DNA of 64,000 nt from Ditylenchus dipsaci (lineage: Eukaryota; Nematoda; Chromadorea; Rhabditida; Anguinidae), in the NCBI GenBank assembly GCA_004194705.1, contig SADC01000399.1, forward strand, positions 372,001 through 436,000, given 5' to 3'. Made by a program: the position numbers and the translations under genes. Position 1 is the first letter of the stretch. Each line of letters opens with the position of its first letter. A model generated the notes under the pieces. It saw only the letters and a program-made list of their open reading frames with translations, was not told the origin of the DNA and did not search any database. This document shows, one piece after another, positions 22,183 through 32,700 of the stretch.

Positions 22183-24462
22183 ATGGACAGTCTGCGGCCC
22201 GGACATCTTCTGGACAGCAAATTGGGTCCAACGGCCACTTTTAAAGAATCAAGCATTCCAATGAACAAGCTTCAGAGACCAAGGAAAAGGTCTTTAAGGA
22301 TGGTTGCCTTCTGCTCAGTTGCTTTTGGTAGGAATTTTTGTAACTATTTTCTAAAAAATCATGCTTTAAAAATATTTTTTGCTTCAGCTACAGTATCAGT
22401 ACTGGCTTGCGTGATCACTCTACCCATTGTCTACCACCATGTTCAAAACATTCAGTCGTACATGCAGAATGAAGTAGATTTTTGCAAGGTCAGTAAATTT
22501 TGCTTAACAACATAAAGCGTGCCTCTAAACAAACTTTTTAACTTATTTCTGACTTTTAATCAAAAAATTTCAATACTTTTATGTCGTGATTTTTTTCTGA
22601 CGAAAGAACCAATTATCCTGAGTCAAATTTTTTCTTGTCGTTAACTGTGGAATTTGTCGTAAATTGTACTACAAATTCCACAGTTATTTTTTTCTACGCA
22701 TAGTTTTTCCAATCGTTAACTGAAGAATTTCTTGTGAATTATACAAAAAACTTTACAGTCATTAAGTCATATTCATCGAAAATTCGACTCAAGATCAATA
22801 TGAAAAAGAAATTTATTCGGAGTCGCGTTATATGTGATGAAAAAAAAATTAGAGCCGTTCTCGAGACATGTGGCGAGAAATGGTACAAATCCAATCAGCA
22901 ACCGGCTTGCCAATCTTAGCTCACGCCACCAGTAATGACACTCACACTAATGCTAAACGTCAGTCTTACCCAGCCTATGAGAATGCAGGTGGTTCAGCTC
23001 CTGGAGCTGCAGGAAATCCTCAAGGTGGTAGCTGTTGCAGTTGTCAAGTGGGACCACCAGGTCCTCCTGGACCTCCCGGAAGAGATGGACGGCCAGGGTA
23101 GGAAAACAGATATTATCGTAAACAATTTCAAAATTTTTACATGCAGAGCTCCTGGTCGCCCTGGCAACCCTGGTCCACCAGGAAGAGACGGAGTCCTATT
23201 GCCAGGACCCCCACCAAAGCCTCCGTGTCAAAAGTGCCCTCCTGGACCACCCGGACCCCCAGGACCTCCAGGTCCAAAAGGCTTGCCTGGCCCACAAGGA
23301 GATGCAGGATCACCTGGAAGAGATGGAACTCCTGGACTACCTGGGCCCCCTGGGCCACAAGGACCTCAAGGTTTGTGTTTAAAAGTGTTATTTTGTTAAT
23401 TGGTTGATCAAATTAGTATTGCAGGACCTCCTGGAGTGCCAGGAGACAAAGGACCACCTGGAGAACCAGGAAAAAAGTGATCAATGGAGCTCCACCTGGA
23501 CCACCTGGTCCTCCCGGCCCTCACGGACCTCAAGGACCTCCTGGACCTCCAGGCAGAGACGGACAGCCCGGTAAGCCTGGTCCTCCCGGACCAGCAGGAG
23601 ACCCTGGTGGTTAGTTGAAAACAGTTTCTTAAAACACAAGATCGAAATAAATACATTACTTTTAAGAGAAAGGAGCTGATGGTCTTCCAGGACCGCACGG
23701 CCCTCCAGGTCCTAGAGGACCTCCTGGGCAGCCCGGAAGTTGTGACCATTGCCCACCCCCAAGAACTGGTAATACAATACAGGGCGGCACAATTTAAGAG
23801 AACACTTGTTTCGGTCAATACCTTTTATTAATTTTTTCAAATTTTCTGATAAATTTTCAATTTCACAGTAAACTCGAGCGTAAGCGTTCTGCAAAGGTTG
23901 AAAAGATCGGCGCTACCGGAGTATACCCCCCCCCCCAAATGGAATTTTTTTTAAAAGTGTTTCCAAACACCCTTTATCGACTCAAAGTCGCCTCAGGAAC
24001 TCGAAAAAGGCATTTTTTGAGGTTTGGTCAACAAAAAATGGATTTTGGGACCACCCAAAATTACTTTTTTTGACCATTTTTAAAAGACTTAGGGCTGTTT
24101 TGGGGCGGGAAGGGACCAAAAAGATGCCAATTTGTTCCAAAAAGAAAGATGTTGAACATAGTTTTGAATACTGGGCCTACCGCATAAATAAACTCTGGTA
24201 TGCATGCTTTTTCATGCATCCAGAGTCACTTTCGAGTGATTGGTGTCTAAGGTATGTGGGTGTGCGCATCTCAACCCCAAACAACCAAGGGGGGAAGGGT
24301 ATACTCCGGTAGGGTCAAAAGATCTTTGAAACCGGATGTCTAAAAGGAAAAGTTATTGACCAAAACAGCTGTGCGCTCAACTTTTGCCACGCTATAATAT
24401 TATGAGGAATGTTACAAATTTAAGTTAAATCATTTTCAGGTCCTGGCTACAACCGCAAATGA
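22183..24462 (+). CDS. Nematode cuticle collagen
   Basis: Secreted structural collagen of the cuticle. Exons: 22183-22327, 22388-22488, 22853-23097, 23147-23370, 23425-23609, 23667-23768 and 24440-24462. All junctions are GT..AG and phase-compatible. Product about 341 residues. Residues 45-85 form the membrane/cuticle-collagen N domain ([19 protein letters not shown], then [11 protein letters not shown]). A Lys-Arg (NAKRQSYP) may be the processing site. Gly-X-Y blocks follow, interrupted by cysteine groups GSCCSCQVG and PPCQKCPPG and ending with CDHCPPPRT and GPGYNRK. The final seven residues come from a separate exon after a 671-bp intron holding a MITE. Exon 23425-23609 shifts frame at the A6 run 23471-23476, which would need seven A. 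AATAAA is at 24490. Identity is certain; whether the frame break is real is not. Confidence 0.93.
22560..22760. repeat. Hairpins inside collagen intron 2
   Basis: TTAACTGTGGAATTTGTCG faces ACAAATTCCACAGTTA within 50 bp. A diverged second copy (TTAACTGAAGAATTTCTTG) follows. A similar hairpin (AAACTGTGGAATTTCTCATG with ATTCTACAGTTAAGG) is at 21100-21155. Confidence 0.45.
23916..24309. mobile_element. TA-flanked MITE in collagen intron 6
   Basis: TA flanks inverted ends CCGGAGTATACCCCCCCC and its complement at 24309. The inside shares CTGGGCCTACCGCATAAATA, CCAGAGTCACTTTCGAGTG and GTCTAAGGTATGTGGGTGTG with copies at 31330-31430 and 53350-53460. It explains why this intron is 671 bp while its neighbours are near 55 bp, apart from intron 2. 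Confidence 0.75.
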
Positions 24463-24489
24463 TGAAAAAGTTTTATTTTCGTTCCTATT

Positions 24490-24495
24490 AATAAA
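24490..24495 (+). terminator. Poly(A) signal AATAAA of the collagen gene
   Basis: AATAAA lies 28 bases after the TGA at 24460-24462, a typical distance for nematode genes. Confidence 0.6.
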
Positions 24496-24814
24496 AAATA
24501 TACACAGTTATTGTTGAAAGAAATTAATAAAAAGTTGTTTTGTTTCTATATAGTATTTGGGATGGATGGGTGGCTAACGCTTTAATGTAGTCCCGTTGCA
24601 CCATTAATAATGGTTTTCTGAGAAATATGTTACTAGGCGAGTTTTTACTCATTTAAAAGCCCTTTCAACTGCGGAGGACCTTGTATTTTCTGATTTACAG
24701 ATTGCCTTATAAAAATTTGAGATTTTGCCTCTTAAAGTTGAAAGTTGGGATTTTATCAGGAAATATCATGAGTAATCACGTTGCACCATCAATAACTTTT
24801 TTCCGAGAAATATA

Positions 24815-25380
24815 GGGTGTCCATTTAAAACTCCGGACTTAATATCCGCCATAACTTTTTGAATTTGCGGTACTTCGGAGAGATATTTTTTTAACGAAAG
24901 AGGAGACGATGGAAAATCTAATCATATCAGGCATTCATTATAACATTTTATTTGGAACGAGAAAAAACTGCAACAAAGCAATAAACAACGTTTTCATAGA
25001 ATTTAAACATTAAATCGGCATATTGTTGCTCAGTGCTTCTTCCGTTGACGCCCCGGCAGTACTCCAGTCGACTTTGATAGGCTTCCATTGCTGTGTTGAT
25101 CATCTCCTGAGGCAGCTCTTCAAAGGCGTGTTCAATTCTTTCCCTCAGCACGGCCATCGATGCGATCAGAGTCGTGTAGACTTTGCTCTTGACCCATCCC
25201 CACGAAAAAAAGTCGCGTGACCATTTGTTAAAAGCCAAAGTGCTCAAAAATGAGAACAAGACAATACTTAGCATTTAGTATGATTTGATTTGCCATCGTC
25301 TCTTTTTTTTTAATTCTCCGAAAAACCGCGAATACGAAAAGTTATGGCGAAAATTAACTCCGGACTCCGGAGTTTTAAAT
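24815..25380 (-). mobile_element. Mariner-like element with transposase C-terminus
   Basis: Inverted ends: TTTAAAACTCCGGACTTAAT and CGCCATAACTTTTTGAATT at the left, GTTATGGCGAAAATTAACTC and CCGGAGTTTTAAA at the right. The left end follows a TA (GGGTGTCCA); the matching right tip is missing. On the minus strand 25274-24948 reads RDFFSWGWVKSKVY, LRERIEHAFEELPQEMINTA and SRLEYCRGVNGRS, the usual C-terminus of Tc1/mariner-superfamily transposases. The catalytic residues lie in the lost N-terminal part, so this copy is inactive. Confidence 0.75.
24948..25274 (-). pseudogene. Transposase C-terminal fragment (Tc1/mariner superfamily)
   Basis: An open frame of 108 codons matches the pattern W-G-[WFY]-[LV]-K-[SD]-K-V-Y .. 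L...I..A...[IL]P.EM... that ends many mariner-type transposases. The DDE/D catalytic core is absent. It lies between the inverted ends of the element 24815-25380. Confidence 0.65.
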
Positions 25381-25384
25381 ACAA

Positions 25385-25790
25385 ATTGGATCTTTTTGAA
25401 TCCGATTTGCACCAAAAAGATCCTTTTTGCGCCAAAAAAGATCCGATTTGCACCAAAACTATTTGCACCAAAAAGAAATCTTGGCCCTATACGACAATAG
25501 GACGCTTTTTTTGCCTTATTTCCCCTGTTATTTTTTTTTTGCATTTTTTCCAAATTACTTTATTTTTAACAATAGTAACGACAACAATGATTTAGGCATA
25601 AGTTTTCGTAATTTGTTCAATCAGGCTTTCCAAATAGTTCCAGTTCTTAGCCCGACAATTTTAACAAAATTATGGAAAAAAATAACAGAGGGGGGGGGGG
25701 TAGGCAAAAAAGCGTCCTATTGTCGTATAGGGCCGAATATTTTTTGCACCAGAAAAAATCCATATCCGTTTTGCATTGATCCTCCTGATG
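25385..25790. mobile_element. Fold-back with TTTGCACCAAAAAGATCC words
   Basis: GGCCCTATACGACAATAGGACG near 25480 is inverted near 25710 (CGTCCTATTGTCGTATAGGG). The outer parts repeat TTTGCACCAAAAA and AAAGATCC. No target duplication was found. It abuts the mariner-like remnant. Confidence 0.5.
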
Positions 25791-25811
25791 TTTTTTTATT
25801 GTGATTATTAG

Positions 25812-25906
25812 GCTTGGGCAAGGGTAAGCTAGCTTATGTTGGGACGGACTCATGTTGGACTAATGTTTGAGTCTGTCCTAACACACGCTAGCCTACCCTT
25901 GCTTAA
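25812..25906. repeat. GGCTTGGGCAAGGGTA hairpin family
   Basis: GGCTTGGGCAAGGGTAAGCT faces AGCCTACCCTTGCTTAA, and GGGACGGACTCATG faces CTGTCCTAACAC. Related hairpins are at 9085-9170 and 62095-62205, and half copies at 19395 and 51915. Confidence 0.55.
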
Positions 25907-25944
25907 CAACTGTCTTACAAGGAAATTTCGCAAACTTGTTTTTC

Positions 25945-26450
25945 ACTCGCAAATTAGAGTTTGATCTTATTGGATAGCCATTATGCGACTTTAAATCAAA
26001 TCTGTTGAGATCATGGGCACATAGGCCAAAAAGTTGCGATAAGAAGGCTCGTTAAGTATTGAAAAACCACAGGGGGACCAAGGCATTTTTGAATTTAAAT
26101 GACGGCTTTATATACGCATTGCCTAGGTCACAGGTTTGAATACCATTGGGTGCACAAACATTTTCCGCCCACTTTTATTTACAAATTTGGTTTCTAAATC
26201 ATCTATGGCTATCAGTTATCCAAAAAGTTTATTAGCGATGGGTAAACTTTAAGAATTGAAGTATAAATTAGTGTGCACCCAATGGTATTTCGAACCTGTG
26301 ACCTAGGCGATGCATATATAAAGCCCTTTCCATACTTTACTAGCATTTTCATCAAAATTTTCGGCCTATGGGCCCGAGATCTGAACAGATTTGATCTATA
26401 GTCACATACTGGCTGTCCAATGAGACCAAACTCTAATTTGAGAGTGAACG
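25945..26450. mobile_element. Fold-back element, arms about 200 bp
   Basis: TTAGAGTTTGATCTTATTGG at 25955 is inverted near 26440 (CCAATGAGACCAAACTCTAA). Inner arms share CCTAGGTCACAGGTTTGAAT and GGTTTGAATACCATTGGGTG, resembling a tRNA B-box, in both orientations. A SINE captured or duplicated head-to-head is possible. Confidence 0.5.
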
Positions 26451-26609
26451 ACCTAGGCAAAAAAATCCAACATAGTGGAATACGGCTTCTTTCTTATACA
26501 AAAAAATATTTCAATGATTGTCTTTGCTTGCTCGCACACATCCTAAATGCCTACCGCGCTGATATCAAATGCTCATGCTTGCATGCACACATAAGAAAAT
26601 GCATCAATT

Positions 26610-26618
26610 TTATATAAA
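26610..26618 (+). promoter_or_regulatory. TATA box upstream of 26727
   Basis: TTATATAAAT sits 109-117 bases before the ATG of the proposed secreted precursor, nearly the same spacing as the TATA box of protein A. Confidence 0.35.
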
Positions 26619-26726
26619 TCGATAATTGGATGCTTTTGAAATAGCTCACAAATTGTTAAAAAACAAAAATTTTACTGAACAAATTTATATGAAACCAGTT
26701 TTTCTAAGTTGTTAAAAAAAATTAGT

Positions 26727-29700
26727 ATGAATTTATTATGTAGCTTTGTGTATAGAATTCTAATTGTTGCTATTTTCTTGGAGAGAGCATTTGCAGGTAT
26801 GTGCATTCTATAACCTTGTTTTTTACCATAGAAAAGGCGGTGCATACCAAAATGTGCGTTTTGTTTGATATTTCATTCTCAACACGATGCCCGAAAAAAA
26901 TTTTGCAAGAGGACGGCTTTGAACGGGTGAAATAACTTCTGAATAGGGTTGTCGACTCGACGCGTCGAATTCGACTTCTCACGTCGAAAAGTCGAAAATT
27001 TTCGACTTTCGACGTTCGACTCGACTCGACGCGTCGAAATTCGACTTTCGACTCGACTCGACGCGTCGAAAATTTCGACTTTCGACTTTCGACCCGACGC
27101 GTCGATTCGAAGATTTTGACACGTTGCCTTTCGTCTCGACACGTAAAATTTCTAACTTTCCGAAACAAGGTTTTTCCTCCGCTGCAGTCGAATAATGAAG
27201 ACCACTAGCTTGGGGCCACCTGTCGGTGGACCAACCTCGACTTGGTCAAGCTGCTAATTAAATTTAATTATCTAGCTGCTAAATTCTCTTCTCACCTACC
27301 TACTCTCCTGGCTGACCTACCTTCTTTCGGAACTCCCCTTCTTACTCTCCTCCCTGAGTATACCTCTCACTTACCTGGCACCTACTTTGTATTTAAAATT
27401 ATCTCAAAAAAATTTCTGCGTTGTTCACAAGCTTTGTCTGAGAAACAGTTACGTTTTTTGGAACGGTCCCAATGTTCCCTTGTACTCTTTCTTCTATTGT
27501 AATATTCAAATTACAACATCAAATAGATCTCATCGCTAACTACGAGAGCGGATCTAAAGACGAGAATGAACAAGTCGTGACGCCGAGAAAACTCAAGTCT
27601 TATACTGCCGAACTCAAGCTGAAGGTGGTCAAGCATGTGCAAGAGTTCTCAAACCATGCGGCGAGCGAAAAATTCGGAGTGGATTGCAAAAAGGTGATAG
27701 AGTAAGTAAAACAAGAATCAAAGCTCCATCAAATAAAGTTAAAAAATAAAAAAATTTTCTTCACATTTTATTTTTTCTTTATCACCTTTATACCGATATT
27801 TGATCCTGTCACGAATCGGTCGCCAGCCGGGAAGCTGAAGAAGAGACTACAAGGAGGAGGCCGGCCGCTGATATTTAAAGATCTCGATATTCAGCTTACA
27901 GCTTGGTTTAGAGAGCGCCGATCAAAAAAGCTTTGTTTGATTGTTTGAGCTTTCATGCTGTTACAGAATTGCAATAAAATTTGTTAGCTTCACTGGTGTT
28001 AACTAAAACTTTCGCTGTGTTGAAAACAAGCGCACCCGCTCCAATAAGCGCACCTGCTCTAATAAGCTCACCCCCTAGCGGTAGATCGAAAAATAAGCGC
28101 ACCGGTGCTCCTGTTAGAGGAAATACGGTAGGTCGTGTCAAAAGTTTGGTCGTTTTATTTCAAAAGCAATATTTGGGGCGTTGTGTTTTTACCATAGATT
28201 TTTTTAACATTTTTCAAAAGTTTACCACTCATTTTGTAGCTGAGAATCTTGGCTACAAAACGAGTGGTAAACTTTTGAAAATGTTAGAAAAGTCTATGCT
28301 AAAAACACAACGCCACAAAAATTGCTTTTGAAATAAAACGACCGAACTTTTGACACGACCTAATACTACCATTTCGGTACAGTTAAGTAAGCTTGTCAAT
28401 TTTACTTCAATTTTACGTGTAGAAAAAATTTTCGATTTTTGACTCGACGCGTCGAAAATTTCGACTTTCGACGTTCGACTCGACGCGTCGAAAATTTCGA
28501 CTTTCGACTTTCGAGTCGACTCGACGCGTCGAAAATTTCGAAAACAAGCGCACGACCCTACTTCTGAATCACGAAGTCTTCAACACTTTTCACCCTTTGG
28601 TAAATCCTTAGCTCTGACACCGGATCCCTCTTCAGCATAGTCGATTTAATTGTAAAACTGCTTTAAAAATATTTGAATCACTGTCGTATTCCAAATATCT
28701 ACTCAAGACGATAAACATTCAAACAAATTTCACTCTCGATTAAGTGGAGACCCGTAGAGACCCGTTAGAGACCCCATATTATACAATAAATAGCGATTTA
28801 CACGAAATCGAAGGTTTGTGAACAGCGCTGGCGCCGGCGCTGAAAATTTTCGACCTGGCGCTGGCCCTGCGCTGTTTTTTTGAAACATATGGCTCCGGCG
28901 CTGTTTTCAAAATTGAACGGCCTTATATTAAAAAAACAACTGTTCTTAATCTCAAGATAAATTATTTGAATTTATGTTCTGCAATTTCTTCCAATTTTTT
29001 ATCTTTTATTTATTTTCTTTGATCTTTTAGTTCAATACTTTTCTGAAACATAACCAGGGTATCATATGCTATTGATAAAAAAATTAATTTCCCTAACTCT
29101 TGTTACAAAACAAATATAGATTACCGTATTATTTTTATGAACTCCCCACTCTCTAATAACTCCTCTTCTTATTTTTCAGCGTAGAGAGAATAGTTCAATA
29201 TTCACTCACCATGGGGAATTAATAAAGGAAATGAAAAAATCGACATAGATAACAAAAATTTATTTATACTCTCACTGTGAAAAAACATACTGTTAATAAA
29301 AAATACAAATTTGGACGCTACTCGGTTTACCCACCCCTCCCCGCCCAATAATTTTTCAGGTACTCCAAAAACCATACTTTTTTTTATGAAAAATGCTGAA
29401 ATTAGTACGGATGTACCTGAGCCTAAGGCCCGACGCCTAAGCTTAAGGGCTAAGCCTAATTCCTAAGCCTAAAGGGTGTGAAACCGAGTAGCGCCCGAAT
29501 TTGTTATAAAATTTACAGCGAAAACAAAATTTTTAACTCGGCGTCGGCGCTGGCGCCTTTTTTCAAAAGAGCTCGGCGCCGGCGCTGGGCCTTTTTTCAG
29601 AAGTAGTCGGCGCTGGCGCTGGAACAACACTGTTTGTGAACAAAACAGTCAATGATTTACACTAAATCGAGAGTTAATGCGGGGAGAGAATTAATCAATA

Positions 29701-32700
29701 CGAACCTGCAGACCCGCATGTTCTGACTCAAAATTATACGCTAAACATCATGGTGAGGGTCATTTTTGCTTTAATAAATGACAAAGTAGGTGCAAAAAGG
29801 CTCATACGGGAAAGGCACGATTATAACAGAACTTTAAATGCTGAAAGACTGCGGTCATAGGCGCCTATCATCGCCTTCATCGTGTTTTTACGGGACCACT
29901 CATGGTATTTTTCCAGAAATCCCCCAATTTTTAATTTCAACAATGAAAATTTTAAATTTGGCCTGCGAAGTCAAAAAAGAAAGATCTATATCAGATAGGA
30001 AAAGGTCAGATCAGATCGATCTATATCAGATCAGATAGGCAAAGATCAGATCAAGAACATATCAGGTCGGCATGGCAAATTTAGTTGATAAAATAGCCAA
30101 ATTGGGTCAAAATTTTGCGGAGATTCAAATTTTATAGTCTGCAAATGACTTGGATCCCTCAGAATCTCATCCCGGGGTCGATAAAAGACACTAAAGTTGG
30201 TTTTCGGGGGTTACTAAAAGAGGTGGAGATTTTGCAAAAATTCGAATGCGCTTATCAGATGAATCGTTTGATCAGCTAATTTGCCCAAAATGCCACCCTC
30301 AACCATTAAAACCACCCTGAACTACTTTAGACCACTCTCAACCAGCAATTCACTATCCTGAACCAGTGTTTAGGGTGGTTTTGGGTGGCTCTAAATTGTT
30401 CCGTGTGGTATTCAAAGCAATTTAGTCAATCTCAGTGGGATTTTGATGCGTGCAATAGATGTTTTGCAAAAAGTTCACCCCCCCCCCTTTAGTAAACCCC
30501 TAACAACCAATTTCAGTGGCTTTTGGCTACTCTAGGGTGGGATTCTGAGCGATTGAGCCGATGAACCGAAAATCTAATAAGCGCAATCAAATTTTCGCAG
30601 AATTTTTTTTTATTTAAATGAGTTTCCCCCTCATAAGAACACCTTTTACGCGCGTTAAAATGGTTAAATAATCGAAAAACATCATTTAGAGTCATTTTAT
30701 GGAGGTTCGGAATACTACAATTTTCCGCAGGTTCGATTCCTAACAGATGCACTTTTTGTTTAGAAATTTTTATTTGAAATCGCACGGATTTTAAACTTTC
30801 AATGCCACTCTCACAACTTTTTCAGGTAACACTTTACTTGGCCCCCCCACGGCTGACCCACTTTCGAGGTGAATTTTTAAAAACCGATTGCATATTCGTG
30901 TTTCTCGACCCCGATTTTTACGGGAAATGATCATCAGATTCTGTGAAAGTGAAAAAAAAATTTTTGGGATTTGCCTTGGTCCCCCAAGGCAAAATTTTGG
31001 AAAATTTAAAAAATATATATTTTTTAAATTGGCGCCTTTTGAAGGGATTAAGGGCTGTATTGGGAGGGAAAAGGAATAAAACTGGCCATTTTTATGCAGA
31101 ACAATAGAAAAGTAAATATATGTATTCTTCGACTGCCTCACCATGTTTTTCAACTGGGCCGTGGCAAAAAGAGACTCTATACGCATTTTTTGATCAAGAG
31201 TACTTCTCGGAATTATGTCTAAGGTATGTGGGTGCGCGCATCTCTAACTCTCAAGCCCCCTGCGCCCCTTCGGGAACGCAGGGGCTTGGGGGCTTGTAGT
31301 TGAGATGCGCACACCCACATACCTCAGACACAAATCACTCGAAAGTGACTCTGGATGCATGAAAAGCATGCATACCAGAGTTTATTTATGCGGTAGGCCC
31401 CAGTATTCAAACTATGTCAACATCTTCTTGTTAATGGGCTCTGTGTGATTAGTGGCCCCTTTTATTCCCTTCCCCTCCAATACAGCCCTTAATCCCTTTA
31501 AAATTCAAAAGGCGCCAATTTAAAAAATATTTTTTTTTCAAATTTTTCTAAAATTTTACCTTGGGGACCAAGGCAAATCCCAAAAATTTTTTTTTCACTT
31601 TCACAGAATCTGATGATCATTTCCCGTAAAAATCGGGGTCGAGAAACACGAATATGCAATCGGTTTTCAAAAATTCACCTCGAAAGTGGGTCAGCCGTGG
31701 GGGAGGGGGGCCAAGTAAAGTCTAGCCCTTTTTCATTCGTAAAAAACATTTTTGTTCTGCTTGACTTTTTATTTTTCATTGTTCAAAAATATATTGCAAG
31801 TCTTTAAAGTGGTCTATTGCCAGTCCTGCAATGGCAATTCCGAAACTTTTTACAATACTCCTAGAAGGCTGGAATCATTGCAGTAGATAGAAATTAGAAT
31901 TAGAAAGCGAAGTACATCTGTTGGATATCGAACCTGCAACTTGAATTGCAGCACTCAGAGCCTATACCACTGCACCATACTTACCTGCTAATAGTACTGT
32001 GGATATGTATATAAAATATATATAAGATCATAAATTTCTAATTTTCAAAAGATAGTATCTGTGTGCAGTTTAGCCCGTAGCCGATTTCGCGAACGGTTTC
32101 ACAACCAGCTCTAATAGACCTATCTTCTGGTATAGAATGTTATCTGATAAGCCACGGTCAGGTTGTGCCTTTGTCATGTCAGTTGTTTATGGTCCGAATC
32201 CAGCTGGATTCCCAGTAGTTTTCAATTAATGCGCCATGATGATCATGCTTCCCCCAGGCTCATAATACACTTGAATGACCGCCAGGAGCTCAAAAAAATA
32301 AAGAGAGTAAAAAGAAGCTTGTGATACAAGCAGTCTTGGGGACAGCTCCGGCTCCAGCTCGGAGCCGGAGCCGGAGCCCGAGCTGGAGCGAATTTTTTTG
32401 AAAGCCGGAGCCGGAGCTGAATCGAATTTTTCAAAAGCTCGGAGCAAGAGCCGGAGCTGAAATTTAAAAATCTGGGAGCTGGAACCGGAGCCGAAGCCGT
32501 AAATTAAGGATTCCCAAGACTGGATACAAGTTGAGGAGCTCTTTTATCCGTTTAAAGCCGTCCTATTTGCAGTTTTTTAACCATTTTGTTCAGCGTCAAA
32601 TTCTACTTAAAACGCATAGAGTTTGCATTATTTGGCTAAAAATATCATTTTCAGTTATTAGCGAAGCCCATAATCTTATAAATTTTCGAACTAAACTTCC

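Larger units (their letters stand above)
26944..28560. mobile_element. hAT-like element, 1.6 kb, GTCGACGCGTCGA arrays
   Basis: Perfect CTTCTGAA duplications (26936-26943 and 28561-28568) flank TAGGGTTGTCGACTCGACGC and, inverted, TAGGGTCGTGCGCTTG. Both ends contain arrays of CGACGCGTCG and TTTCGACTTTCGA (26952-27125 and 28433-28550). Inside are a pogo-like transposase remnant (27517-27948) and a TA-flanked MITE (28131-28360). Neither belongs to hAT, so the element has collected insertions. Confidence 0.85.

Noticed and set aside
23137..23818. Minus-strand ORFs of 73 and 136 codons across the collagen
   Set aside because: Antisense shadows of the Gly-X-Y coding exons.
26770..27168. 132-codon Arg/Ser/Glu-rich minus-strand ORF
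   Set aside because: Product of the GTCGAC/TTTCGACTTTCGA array at the end of a hAT-like element.
31870..31985. Functional tRNA gene
   Set aside because: A- and B-boxes are present, but the B-box has an extra base and no cloverleaf with a paired acceptor stem can be drawn.
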